Positions 43,892-52,608 of a stretch of 64,000 bases of DNA are shown piece by piece; position 1 is the stretch's first letter; each line of letters starts with the position of its first letter. Location: the NCBI GenBank assembly GCA_903932145.1, contig CAIZFE010000062.1, positions 35,972-99,971 of the forward strand, in the 5' to 3' direction. The notes beneath the pieces are model-generated. The model did not search any database, was not told the origin of the DNA, and saw nothing but the letters and a program-made list of their open reading frames with translations. The DNA is from an uncultured Rhodopila sp. GTDB lineage: Bacteria; Pseudomonadota; Alphaproteobacteria; Acetobacterales; Acetobacteraceae. Position numbers and translations under genes: made by a program.

Positions 43892-44820
43892 GAACGCGCG
43901 GGTTATACACGGCGGTCTCCCTGATTTCGCTGATCGTCCTGCCATTCGTTGCAGGCGACTTCTACATCAACCTCGCGACCCAGGTGCTGATCGCGGTTGT
44001 GTTCTCGGCCAGCCTCAACATCCTGGTCGGCTACGCCGGCCTGTCTTCGCTCGGTCATGCCGCTTTCCTCGGCTTTGCCGCCTATATCTGTGCCGGAACG
44101 ACGGTCACGCTCGGCCTGCCGCCATTGGTTGCCGCGGTTCTGGCGCTGGCCGGAACCACCCTGCTGGCCGCCATCTTTGGTGCCATCGCACTGCGCGCCA
44201 GCGGATTGGGTTTCCTGATGATTACTTTGGCGTTGGCGCAGGTGGTGTGGGGCCTCGCCTATCGCTGGGTCGGACTGACCAACGGCGACAACGGCCTGAC
44301 CGGCCTGACCCGGCCGCACCCGTTCGGCCTGTCGCTCGACAGTCCCGCCGCCTTTTACCTCGCGACGCTGCTGATAACCGGGATCGCACTGACCGTGATC
44401 GCGATCCTGGTCGGCTCCGCTTACGGCGTTTCTCTCCAGGGCACCCGCGACCAACCGCGCCGCATGGCCGCTCTGGGTCACAACGTCTGGCTGGTGCGCT
44501 GGACCGCCTTCATCATCGCCGGCTTCTGGGCGGGAGTCGCAGGCCTGCTTTACGTCTATTACCAGCGCTACATCCATCCATCGGTCCTCTCGATGGCCAC
44601 CTCCGCCGAAGGACTCTTGGGAGTCATCGCGGGCGGATCGGGCACCCTCGCCGGCCCGGTCGTCGGTGCTGCCTTGGTGGTCATTCTGAAAAACTATGCG
44701 TCGATCTATATCGAACGCTGGAACATGCTGCTGGGCGCCGTCTTCGTCCTGATCGTGCTGGTGATGCCGGACGGTATCGTTCCGGGTGTGCGCCGGCTGT
44801 TGGCACGACGCGACCGATGA
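43888..44820 (+). CDS. Liv-type ABC transporter permease (LivM-like)
   Basis: A 310-residue permease partner of the LivH-like protein. Hallmarks are SASLNILVGYAGLSSLGHAAFLGFAAY and the coupling loop AGGSGTLAGPVVGAALVVIL. It overlaps both neighbours by 4 bases, so the transporter is one translational unit. Confidence 0.93.
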   Translation: MRTRGLYTAVSLISLIVLPFVAGDFYINLATQVLIAVVFSASLNILVGYAGLSSLGHAAFLGFAAYICAGTTVTLGLPPLVAAVLALAGTTLLAAIFGAIALRASGLGFLMITLALAQVVWGLAYRWVGLTNGDNGLTGLTRPHPFGLSLDSPAAFYLATLLITGIALTVIAILVGSAYGVSLQGTRDQPRRMAALGHNVWLVRWTAFIIAGFWAGVAGLLYVYYQRYIHPSVLSMATSAEGLLGVIAGGSGTLAGPVVGAALVVILKNYASIYIERWNMLLGAVFVLIVLVMPDGIVPGVRRLLARRDR

Positions 44821-45560
44821 CCGTCCCGGCCTTGCTGATCGAGAACTTGCACAAATCGTTCCGTGGCCTGATCGCCACCAACGACGTCACGATGCGCATC
44901 GAACCCGGAGAACGCCGCCTGCTGATCGGTCCTAACGGCGCCGGCAAGACCACCCTGTTCAATCAAATCTCCGGCGACCTGCTGCCCGGCGCCGGCCGCA
45001 TCGAACTGTTCGGAACGGACGTAACGACCCTGCCACCGCATCGGCGGGCGCATATGGGCCTTGCTCGGACCTACCAAATCCTGACGCTGTTTCCACGCGA
45101 AACGCTCTTGCGCAATGTGGAACTTGCTTTGCTTGGATTGCGTCCGGGGCGCTGGAACATGGTCCGCCCGTTAGCACGCGACCGCGCGCTGGTGCAGGAA
45201 GCCGCCGTCGCCCTGACCCGTGTCGGTCTGGGCGGATTAGCGGACCGCCCCGTCGCCGCCTTGTCGTATGGCGAGAAGCGCCGCCTCGAAATCGCCCTCG
45301 CACTGGCCCAAAACCCGCGCCTTCTATTGCTGGACGAACCCCTCGCCGGCCTCTCCACCGAGGAACGCGAAACCGTCCGCAAGGTCATCGCCGACATCCC
45401 GCGCACCACCACCGTCGTGCTGATCGAGCACGATATGGACATCGCGCTGGATCTTGCTGACACAGTCACATTGCTGCAATTCGGCATCGTCATCGTCGAT
45501 GGCACCCGCGATTCCGTTATCGCCGATCCCCGCACGCGGGAGGTCTATCTTGGCCACTGA
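44817..45560 (+). CDS. Liv-type ABC transporter ATPase (LivG-like)
   Basis: A 247-residue cytoplasmic ATPase. Walker A is GPNGAGKTT near residue 42, the signature region is ALSYGEKRRLE (a variant of LSGGQ usual in LivG), Walker B is LLLLDEPLAGL, and the switch His is in VLIEHDMD. The frame continues open upstream, but ATG 44817 overlaps the LivM stop and gives the normal length. The 3' end overlaps the LivF gene by 11 bases. Confidence 0.93.
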   Translation: MTVPALLIENLHKSFRGLIATNDVTMRIEPGERRLLIGPNGAGKTTLFNQISGDLLPGAGRIELFGTDVTTLPPHRRAHMGLARTYQILTLFPRETLLRNVELALLGLRPGRWNMVRPLARDRALVQEAAVALTRVGLGGLADRPVAALSYGEKRRLEIALALAQNPRLLLLDEPLAGLSTEERETVRKVIADIPRTTTVVLIEHDMDIALDLADTVTLLQFGIVIVDGTRDSVIADPRTREVYLGH

Positions 45561-46275
45561 CGCTCTGACCCTGGACAACGTCCACGCCTTCTATGGCGAC
45601 AGCCACGTGCTGCAAGGCGTCTCCCTCGCGGTCCCGCAAGGCCAGGTCCTTGGCCTGCTTGGTCGTAATGGTGTTGGAAAGACCACCTGCATCAGCACCG
45701 TTGCCGGCATGGTCAAGGCGCGCGGCGGATCGATCTACCTCGGAGACCGCCGCATCGAGGCACTGGGGTCCGAAACAATCTCCCGCGCCGGCATCGGGCT
45801 GGTGCCGCAGGGACGCCGGGTTTTCCCCAGCCTGACCGTGCAGGAAAATCTGTCCGTCGCCCGCCGCGGCGCCAAACCGCGCTGGACCATTCAGACCGTT
45901 TTCGAACTGTTCCCCCGCTTGCAGGAACGCCGCCGCCAACTGGCCGGATGGCTGTCTGGCGGGGAGCAACAGATGCTGGCGATCGGCCGCGCCCTGATGG
46001 GCAACCCGACGGTTTTGCTGATGGACGAGCCGTCGGAGGGACTGGCGCCGCTGATCATCGCCGAAGTCGGCCGCACCATCACCCGGCTGCGCGACGAAGG
46101 CATGTCCATCCTGTTGGTGGAACAAAACATCCGCCTCGCGCTGGAACTGGCGGACCATATTGTCATCATGTCCGCCGGCCGCTGCGTTTTCAGCGGCGGC
46201 GTGGAGGACGTGCGGAGCCAACCCGATCTGATCGAAACCCATCTGGGCGTCGCCGCGCGCCGGCCCGAACACTAA
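45550..46275 (+). CDS. Liv-type ABC transporter ATPase (LivF-like)
   Basis: A 241-residue ATPase that pairs with the LivG-like one. Walker A is GRNGVGKTT, the signature WLSGGEQQMLAIGRAL, Walker B VLLMDEPSEGLAP, and the switch region LLVEQNIRLAL is the LivF form. No ATG gives the right N-terminus. TTG 45550 has GGGAGG at 45538-45543 and starts at the family's usual point, so TTG is chosen. Confidence 0.9.
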   Translation: MATDALTLDNVHAFYGDSHVLQGVSLAVPQGQVLGLLGRNGVGKTTCISTVAGMVKARGGSIYLGDRRIEALGSETISRAGIGLVPQGRRVFPSLTVQENLSVARRGAKPRWTIQTVFELFPRLQERRRQLAGWLSGGEQQMLAIGRALMGNPTVLLMDEPSEGLAPLIIAEVGRTITRLRDEGMSILLVEQNIRLALELADHIVIMSAGRCVFSGGVEDVRSQPDLIETHLGVAARRPEH

Positions 46276-46287
46276 GGAAACGACAGG

Positions 46288-47169
46288 ATGCGTATCGGCG
46301 TTTGCGGCATGGGCAAGATGGGATCGACCATCGCGCGCCGTCTGATGTCCTTCGGGCACGAAATGACCGTGTGGAACCGGGACCACGCCAAAACGGCGCC
46401 TCTGGTCGCCGACGGCGCCACCGCCGCCGAAACGCCCGCCGATCTGGTCAGTCAAGTGGACGTGGTCATTACGATCGTTCTGGATGCGGCGGCCCTGGAC
46501 ACTGTGTATCGCGGCCCGCACGGCGTGCTGTCCGCCGACCTGACGGGCAAACTGCTGATCGACATGAGCACGGTGTTGCCGGACGACCAAATCGCTCTGG
46601 CGGTCGACGTCGAACGAGGCGGCGGCGCGTATGTGGAATGCCCCGTCGGGGGCACCGTCGCCCCGGCCCGAGACGGCAAACTGTTCGGCCTGGCTGGCGG
46701 CACACAGGAAGCGGTCGCCCGCGCCCGCCCGGTGCTGGATCAACTGTGCCGCCGGGTGGACCATGTCGGGGCCATCGGCGCGGGCGCGCGGGTCAAACTC
46801 GCGGTCAACCTGCCCCTCCTGGTGTATTGGCAAGCGCTCGGTGAGGCGCTGTCGCTGTGCAAGGACGTCGGCCTGACGCCGGCGCAACTGATCGACATCC
46901 TCGGTGACACGACCGGCGCCGCCAACGGCATCAAAGGCCGCGGTCCCGACATCGCTCGAGGGCTTGGAGGAGCCGACACCGGACCCGGATCGTTCGACAT
47001 CACCGGCGCCCGCAAGGACCTGGAAACCATGCTGGCCCTTGCCGCTGCAACGGGCGTGCAACTGCCCGCCGCGACTGCCGCCCTGGCTGGTTACGAAGAG
47101 GCCATCGAGGCCGGACGAGGCAGTAGCGACTCCGGCCAGCTCGCCGTCCATTGGGCGACACGGTCATGA
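46288..47169 (+). CDS. 3-hydroxyisobutyrate dehydrogenase family protein
   Basis: A 293-residue NAD(P)-dependent dehydrogenase. The cofactor loop is GVCGMGKMGSTIA, the substrate region is ECPVGGTVAPARDGKLFGLAGG, and the catalytic Lys is in GAGARVKLAVNLPLL. Second such gene in the cluster. The 4-base overlap with the Gfo/Idh gene suggests that both act in the same pathway on a beta-hydroxy acid. Confidence 0.88.
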   Translation: MRIGVCGMGKMGSTIARRLMSFGHEMTVWNRDHAKTAPLVADGATAAETPADLVSQVDVVITIVLDAAALDTVYRGPHGVLSADLTGKLLIDMSTVLPDDQIALAVDVERGGGAYVECPVGGTVAPARDGKLFGLAGGTQEAVARARPVLDQLCRRVDHVGAIGAGARVKLAVNLPLLVYWQALGEALSLCKDVGLTPAQLIDILGDTTGAANGIKGRGPDIARGLGGADTGPGSFDITGARKDLETMLALAAATGVQLPAATAALAGYEEAIEAGRGSSDSGQLAVHWATRS

Positions 47170-48149
47170 TTCGGGCAGCACAGATCGGGCTGGGGTGGTG
47201 GGGCAAGACGATCCTGCGGGAGCTGTCCGCCAGCGATCTGATCCGGCCTGTTCTGGCAATCGATCCGGACCCGGCGGCGCGCGCGGCGGTTACCGGCGTG
47301 GCCACCGGCGAACATTTCGAGGATGCGCTGACCAACCCGGATATCGACGCGGTCATTCTGACGTCACCGCATCGTTTCCATGCCGGCCAGATCGTCGCCG
47401 CGGCCAACGCCGGCAAGCACGTATTCTGCGAGAAACCGATCTGCATCACCGGCGCCGACGCCGCCCGCGCCATCGCCGCCATCGAACAGGCTGGGCTGGT
47501 GCTGGGGATTGGCCACGAACGGCGGCACGAACCGGCCGTCAAAGAACTGACCGCTCGGCTGAAGGCGGGCGATTTCGGCACCGCACTGGTCATGGAGGGC
47601 AACTTCAGTCAGGACAAATTCCTGGCGCTGCCGCCCGACAACTGGCGGCTGTCCGCGACCGATGCGCCGGTCGGGCCACTGTCCGCCACCGGCATCCATC
47701 TGGTCGATCTCGCCATCGCTTTGTTTGGCGAGCCTAAAGAAGTCTGGGCGCGGTTCGGAACGCACGCCACCAATTTCGCCAATGGCGACACGTTGACCGT
47801 GACGCTGGGCTTCAAAAGCGGCGCCACTGCGATGATGTCCGCGATCCTGGCCACCCCGTTCGACGGTCGCCTGACCCTTTATGGCTCGCAAGGCTGGATG
47901 GAAATCCGCGACCGTGAGCATCCCGAATCGCCGCAAGGCTGGGACGTCACGACCCGCATGCGCGGCGCCGCCCCGGACCATCGTTTCTTCCCGCCGCATC
48001 CCGCCGTGCGCGACAACCTGGAAGCGTTCGCCCGTGCCATCAAAGGCGAGGCGCCATACCCCGTCACCCATGCCGAGATGCTGGCGAACGCCCGTTGTTT
48101 CGAGGCTATCACCCGATCCGCCCTGTCCGGCGGAATAGTAACAATCTAA
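47166..48149 (+). CDS. Gfo/Idh/MocA family oxidoreductase
   Basis: A 327-residue NAD(P)-dependent enzyme. The Rossmann start is IRAAQIGLGWWGKTI, and the family motif CEKPICIT carries the conserved Glu-Lys-Pro. The middle has GHERRHEPAV and SATGIHLVDLAIALFGEPKEV, with a His in the catalytic position. ATG 47166 overlaps the previous stop (ATGA). Substrates in the family are sugars, inositols or related hydroxy acids. Confidence 0.9.
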   Translation: MIRAAQIGLGWWGKTILRELSASDLIRPVLAIDPDPAARAAVTGVATGEHFEDALTNPDIDAVILTSPHRFHAGQIVAAANAGKHVFCEKPICITGADAARAIAAIEQAGLVLGIGHERRHEPAVKELTARLKAGDFGTALVMEGNFSQDKFLALPPDNWRLSATDAPVGPLSATGIHLVDLAIALFGEPKEVWARFGTHATNFANGDTLTVTLGFKSGATAMMSAILATPFDGRLTLYGSQGWMEIRDREHPESPQGWDVTTRMRGAAPDHRFFPPHPAVRDNLEAFARAIKGEAPYPVTHAEMLANARCFEAITRSALSGGIVTI

Positions 48150-48163
48150 CAGGAAACCAGATC

Positions 48164-49240
48164 ATGAGCCCGCCGAAAAACCGGTACGGCCTGACCGCCG
48201 CCCGCGCCCATACCGCCACCGGCCGCGTGCGCCGCCCGAGCACGACGACGATCGACATTCATTGCCATATTGTGGTGCCGGAGGCGGCGCGCCTCGCCGG
48301 CCCGCATGTCGATCCGAAGCAGATCCCGCTGGCGTTTTTCTCCAATTCCGAAACGCGTGAGATCAACGCGATGCAGGATGCGGACCGCGCTCAGATCATG
48401 TACGCTGACCTCGATGGCCGTTTGCGCGACATGGACCGGATGGGCGTCGATATCCAGGTGATCGCGCCGGCCCCCGGCCAGTGCTACTACACTCTGACGC
48501 CGGAAATGGCCGCTGAGGCCCATGCGCTGACGAACGATGGTGTTGCCGCCTACATCGCCCGCCAGCCGGATCGTTTCGCCGGCCTGGGTACCGTGACGCT
48601 GCAAGATCCGGCCCGCGCGGTTGAGGAGCTTGGCCGCATCATGGGTCCGCTGGGCCTGAAGGGCGCGCAAATCCTGACCAACGTGAACGGTGAGGAACTG
48701 TCCGATCCGCGCTTCCGTCCGTTCTTCGCCGAGGCGGAAAAACTGGGCGCGTTCCTGATGATGCACCCCAACGGCTTTACCCATGGCGACCGTTTCACGA
48801 ATTACTATTTCAATAATGTGCTGGGCAATCCGCTGGATACGACCACGGCCCTGCATCATCTGATCTTCAGCGGCACCCTGGCGGCGTTCCCGGACCTGAA
48901 ACTGATGGCCGTGCATGGCGGTGGCTATCTGCCGGGTTATTCCGGCCGCATCGACCACGCCTGGGGCGCCCGCGAGGACGCACACGCGAACCTGCCACTG
49001 CCGCCGACGCACTATCTGCGGCAGGTGTATCTCGATACCATCGTTTTCACCCCGCACCAGCTTCGTTACATGCTGGACGTGTTCGGTCCGGACCGGATTC
49101 TGATGGGCACGGACTATCCGTTCGACATGGCGGAGCACGATCCGATCGGGCACATCGCCTCGACGCCGGGTGTGGACGATACGATGATGAAGGCGCTGTC
49201 CGGCGGTAACGCGATCAAGGCGCTGGGGCTGGCGGTGTAA
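48164..49240 (+). CDS. ACMSD-like amidohydrolase family protein
   Basis: A 358-residue metal-dependent hydrolase or decarboxylase of the amidohydrolase-2 branch (aminocarboxymuconate-semialdehyde decarboxylase, gamma-resorcylate decarboxylase). Metal ligands: IDIHCHIVVP (HxH), MMHPNGF, MAVHGGGYLPG, and the Asp in MGTDYPFDM. Segment APAPGQCYY is usual for the branch. AGGAAA precedes ATG 48164. In this neighbourhood decarboxylation or hydrolysis of a ring-derived acid is plausible. Transcription probably ends at the palindromic repeats downstream. Confidence 0.9.
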   Translation: MSPPKNRYGLTAARAHTATGRVRRPSTTTIDIHCHIVVPEAARLAGPHVDPKQIPLAFFSNSETREINAMQDADRAQIMYADLDGRLRDMDRMGVDIQVIAPAPGQCYYTLTPEMAAEAHALTNDGVAAYIARQPDRFAGLGTVTLQDPARAVEELGRIMGPLGLKGAQILTNVNGEELSDPRFRPFFAEAEKLGAFLMMHPNGFTHGDRFTNYYFNNVLGNPLDTTTALHHLIFSGTLAAFPDLKLMAVHGGGYLPGYSGRIDHAWGAREDAHANLPLPPTHYLRQVYLDTIVFTPHQLRYMLDVFGPDRILMGTDYPFDMAEHDPIGHIASTPGVDDTMMKALSGGNAIKALGLAV

Positions 49241-49256
49241 TAACGATTTTTACTTT

Positions 49257-49344
49257 GTCATGACCCGGGCCTGGCCCGGCCACCCGGGACTTCCTGTGCG
49301 CGCCAGGCAAAGTCGTGGGTGACCGGGCCAAGCCCGGCCATGAC
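49257..49344. repeat. inverted pair of family 1 repeats
   Basis: GTCATGACCCGGGCCTGGC... (49257-49290) faces an opposite copy ending GGCCAAGCCCGGCCATGAC (49310-49344). The right arm matches the repeat at 15442-15483 at almost every base over 35 bases. Lies between the amidohydrolase and LLM genes. Confidence 0.88.
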
Positions 49345-49471
49345 GTAGTCAGAGCGACCCGCACAAGCGGTTTCGCGGTCAACGCCCGTGCTGGCTCGGT
49401 CCCCAGCCTTCCCGGGTCCCCCGCGATCTGGCACCGTCATCCCCAACACAAAGCATACGGGAAACGCCGCG

Positions 49472-50665
49472 ATGAAGGTCTTCGTTTTTGATCTGCTCGC
49501 CTACAGCCAGCATCTCGACCACCTCAAGGTCGGCGCGGAACTGCCGTATCCGCTCAGCAAACAGCATTTCGATGCGGCGACGGCTGTCCGCACCTACGAA
49601 GAACACCTGCAGGCGTGGGAGGAGATGGACCGCCTGGGTTACGATGGCGTCGGCTTTAACGAGCATCACACCTCGCCCTACGGCCTGATGAATTCTCCGA
49701 ACCTGATGGCCGCCGCCGCCGCGCAACGCACCAAACGGCTGAAACTGCTGATCTACGGCAACCTGCTGCCACTGCACGAACCGCTGCGCCTCGCCGAGGA
49801 ACTGGCGATGCTGGACTGCCTATCCAACGGCCGCCTGATCTCCGGTTTCGCGCGCGGCATTCCCCGCGAATATCAGGTGCACAACGTGCCGATGGCGTTG
49901 TCGCGGGAACGGTTCGAGGAGGCCTACGACATTATCCTCGGTGCCTGGACGGACGACATCTTTTCATTCCGGGGCAAATACTGGTCTTACAAGGACGTCG
50001 CTTTGTGGCCCCGCCCGGTGCAGCAACCCGGCCCGCCGGTGTGGATGCCGATCGTCGGCAGCCGCGAGTCGATTGAATTTGCCGCCCGCAAGAACATTCC
50101 CATCACGCCCGGGCTGGCGCCCGGAGGGCTGCGCGAGGACATCATCCGCCATTACGCGACCGTTCAGACGCAGCACGGCCGCACCGTCACGCCGGACCAT
50201 CTGTCCATTGGCGTCAACGCCTACGTCGCCGACAGCAAGGCGCAGGCGGTGAAGGAAAACGGCCCGTACCATTTGTATTTCAACCGCACCCTGTTCAGCC
50301 ATGGCAACTTCACCGAAACCGCGATCCAGCGGGAGCACGGCTACGTCAGCGCCAACTCCACCGACTATGTCCGGCAGGAGAATCTGAAACAAGCCGCCCA
50401 TTCCCGCGAGGATTTTCGGAACATGACCATGGCGGATGTGGAAAAACGCGCGGAGCACACGCCGTGGGGGCAACCGGACGAGGTCGCCGAACGCCTGATC
50501 GCCGAAGCGGACAAAGCGGGCGCCAACACGGTGCTGGTCAGCCTGAACCGGGGCGCCATGCCGCACGAGATGTTCCTGAACCAGATCCGCCGCTTTGGCC
50601 GCGAGGTCATGCCGCGCTTGCAAGCGCATGAGGTCAAACGCGTTCCGATCGCCGAGGACTTTTAG
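49472..50665 (+). CDS. LLM class flavin-dependent oxidoreductase
   Basis: A 397-residue luciferase-like enzyme, of the longer two-component monooxygenase type. Motifs are MKVFVFDLLAYSQHLDHLK at the start, DRLGYDGVGFNEHHTSPYG, AQRTKRLKLLIYGNLLPLHEPLRLAEELAMLD and GRLISGFARGIPREYQ. ATG 49472 gives this start, although GGGAAAC 10 bases upstream is only a modest ribosome site. Together with the dehydrogenases and hydrolase upstream it suggests an oxidative catabolic pathway. A separate flavin reductase is not visible nearby. Confidence 0.9.
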   Translation: MKVFVFDLLAYSQHLDHLKVGAELPYPLSKQHFDAATAVRTYEEHLQAWEEMDRLGYDGVGFNEHHTSPYGLMNSPNLMAAAAAQRTKRLKLLIYGNLLPLHEPLRLAEELAMLDCLSNGRLISGFARGIPREYQVHNVPMALSRERFEEAYDIILGAWTDDIFSFRGKYWSYKDVALWPRPVQQPGPPVWMPIVGSRESIEFAARKNIPITPGLAPGGLREDIIRHYATVQTQHGRTVTPDHLSIGVNAYVADSKAQAVKENGPYHLYFNRTLFSHGNFTETAIQREHGYVSANSTDYVRQENLKQAAHSREDFRNMTMADVEKRAEHTPWGQPDEVAERLIAEADKAGANTVLVSLNRGAMPHEMFLNQIRRFGREVMPRLQAHEVKRVPIAEDF

Positions 50666-51073
50666 TACTTCTGGGCAGCGGTCTTGACCGGTTGGTTTGG
50701 TGAGGGTGGATCGGATCCAGGGACCGGTTTCCCGCTATCCCAGCCGGGCCGGAACCGACATGCGTGTCCACCAGGGGCTAATTCAAACCGAGCGGCTCGT
50801 GTCGCGCCGCGGATCTGCCCAAGACACCGCCAAGTTGGCTGAGATCGGAGGTGGCCTCTCGTGGCAGCACCACCCCAACAAGCGGACCATTTGCTGTGCT
50901 GCAACACATTCCTGCAAAGGCCCATCCGGAAATGGCCACCCCGCCTCTATTTATCAACTTGTCGGCGCGCACAATCACACTGGTCATTGGGGCGATATTA
51001 GGATATGATCTCTATCGGCCTACCCACGGCGCATGACAATTACAGATTGTTCGAAGTGCAGGGAGGAATATTC
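50666..51073. other. intergenic region, possible tiny membrane protein only
   Basis: About 408 bases between the LLM gene and the Cache-domain gene. The only frame with some merit is a 34-codon one at 50932-51036. AT-rich sequence at 50950-51010 probably contains the Cache gene promoter. No terminator with a T-tract was found. Confidence 0.4.
50932..51036 (+). CDS. possible 34-residue single-helix membrane protein
   Basis: ATG 50932 opens MATPPLFINLSARTITLVIG, then AILGYDLYRPTHGA and stops at 51036. A plausible transmembrane helix spans residues 12-27. CCGGAA precedes the ATG closely. It ends 37 bases before the Cache-domain gene. Small size makes this a tentative call. Confidence 0.25.
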   Translation: MATPPLFINLSARTITLVIGAILGYDLYRPTHGA

Positions 51074-51535
51074 ATGTTTCGTAAACGCGTGATTGGCGCG
51101 CTGGGCGCCATGGCTGTTTTGTTCTCGACGACGGCATTCGCGCAAGGTACCGCAGCCGACGCCAAGGCCATGCTTGAAAAGACGGTTGCAGCCGTCAAAA
51201 CCGATAAAGCCAAGACGCTCGACCAGATCAACAAGGGCGAAAACGGCTTTCTTGTGGGTGACCTCTATCCGTTCTGCTTCAATCTCAGTGACGGCAATAT
51301 AGTTGCCATCGGCAATCCCAACGTAAAGCAGTTGCTGGGAACGGACAGCAGAATGCTCAAGGACCCAACCGGCAAAGTGTACGGCCCGGAGCTTTACTCC
51401 GCGGCAAAAGACGGACAGGTCAATGAGGTCAGCTACAATTCCCCCAAGCCCGGCGCTGACAAGGCGTGGGTGCCGAAGGTGAGCTTCGTTACCGCGGTCG
51501 CCGGCCTGGGATGCGGCGTCGGTTACTACAAGTAG
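51074..51535 (+). CDS. secreted single Cache-domain protein
   Basis: A 153-residue periplasmic protein. Signal peptide MFRKRVIGALGAMAVLFSTTAFAQ. The rest is one Cache domain (small-molecule sensing fold): DAKAMLEKTVAAVKTDKAKTLDQIN, DLYPFCFNLSDGNIVAIGNP, then VSYNSPKPGADKAWVPKVSF and CGVGYYK. Two Cys could pair. GGGAGGA (51061-51067) supports ATG 51074. It lacks a signalling output domain, so it may bind a ligand for another protein. Confidence 0.87.
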   Translation: MFRKRVIGALGAMAVLFSTTAFAQGTAADAKAMLEKTVAAVKTDKAKTLDQINKGENGFLVGDLYPFCFNLSDGNIVAIGNPNVKQLLGTDSRMLKDPTGKVYGPELYSAAKDGQVNEVSYNSPKPGADKAWVPKVSFVTAVAGLGCGVGYYK

Positions 51536-51646
51536 GCCCAACCCAACAGTCGAGTCACCAGGTGTCATTTTGTCCGGAATGGGCTGTCGCGGCACAGAGT
51601 CGCAAACAGATTGACTTATTTCCTAAATTAATCTACTCTTCGAGGA

Positions 51647-52393
51647 ATGGAAACCTCCCCCTCGCTGCATCCGGCCGACGACCTTCGCGCCCGTCTGTAT
51701 TATCAGCTCGTTTACACCCTCACCGACTTGTTGCCGCCGCCGACCGATGACTCGCCTGAAGCACTCCGCGCCAGAAACCATGCCGCCATCGCCAAGGTGG
51801 CGGCGCTGCTACCGGTCAACGCGAATGAGATCGATCTCGCCGCTCATTGCATCGCCGCTCGGGCTCAGGCCGAGGAGATGCCGCGACTGCTTCGTCAGCA
51901 CGCTGGCGACATCGGGATGGTGTTGCGGCTGAACGCGCAGTACGGATCGATGGTGCGGACCTCGCTGTCCGTACACGGACGCCTGATGCGGGTGCAGGCG
52001 TTGCGCCAGAAGCGGGAGGCGATCGAGGGGACGGCGACCGAGGACGCCTGGACGGCGCATGTGGCCGAGCGGTCTATGCTGAATGTGGCTGATCCGGATG
52101 CCAGTGGGTTGGAGGCGACGCAATCCCGAGCAGCGCCGGTTGAGGCGCCGGCGGCTGGTGTGGACGTGAGGGTTGAGAAAAATGTCTCAGAATCCGGGGC
52201 GAATTCTCAGGACATGGCTTTTGAGACGCGGATGAGCGCATACCCCTCGCACCGTGAATCCAGAGGATCGGGTGAAACGGGCCTGCGCGAGCGTGTGCTC
52301 GGGGCGATGGCCGGATCGCTTTTGGCCCAATCGCGTGAGCGGTCGCGGGACTTACCTGCGAACGGTCGGGACAGTCCCCGGATGGCGGGCTAA
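51647..52393 (+). CDS. hypothetical helical protein
   Basis: A 248-residue soluble protein of unknown function. Residues 1-140 are mostly helical (DDLRARLYYQLVYTLTDLL, ANEIDLAAHCIAARAQAEEM, LNAQYGSMVRTSLSVHGRLMRVQALRQKRE). The C-terminal 100 residues are low complexity, rich in Ala, Ser, Arg and Glu, and probably disordered. No signal peptide. Start context is AT-rich with AGGAATGG overlapping the ATG, so the ribosome site is weak. A family 2 repeat follows. Confidence 0.6.
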   Translation: METSPSLHPADDLRARLYYQLVYTLTDLLPPPTDDSPEALRARNHAAIAKVAALLPVNANEIDLAAHCIAARAQAEEMPRLLRQHAGDIGMVLRLNAQYGSMVRTSLSVHGRLMRVQALRQKREAIEGTATEDAWTAHVAERSMLNVADPDASGLEATQSRAAPVEAPAAGVDVRVEKNVSESGANSQDMAFETRMSAYPSHRESRGSGETGLRERVLGAMAGSLLAQSRERSRDLPANGRDSPRMAG

Positions 52394-52415
52394 TGCCAAT
52401 CGGCTTTAATACTGA

Positions 52416-52527
52416 CCACACTCGGATCGTCCTCATATCGTCATGGAGCGCGACGGCGCACCATCCACGTCTTTGTTTTCAATAACAAAAAACGTGGATG
52501 CCGACCTTCGTCGGCATGACGGGATGC
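52416..52527. repeat. dispersed repeat, family 2, copy B
   Basis: About 110 bases homologous to 35178-35287. Shared blocks are CGGATCGTCCTCA, CCATCCACGTCTTT, and AACGTGGATGCCGACCTTCG with TCGGCATGACGGG. The central stem is less perfect than in copy A, which suggests decay in place. Confidence 0.85.
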
Positions 52528-52608
52528 TCTGCCGGAGCGTCGGCCGCAACGGCCGTTGGTATCATCTGGTATGCCAACTGCGTGTCCGGATGAGGGGCAA
52601 GGCGCCGC

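Noticed and set aside
45517..47151. 544-codon minus-strand frame opposite livF and the HIBADH gene
   Set aside because: Both plus-strand genes carry full sets of catalytic motifs; the antisense has none.
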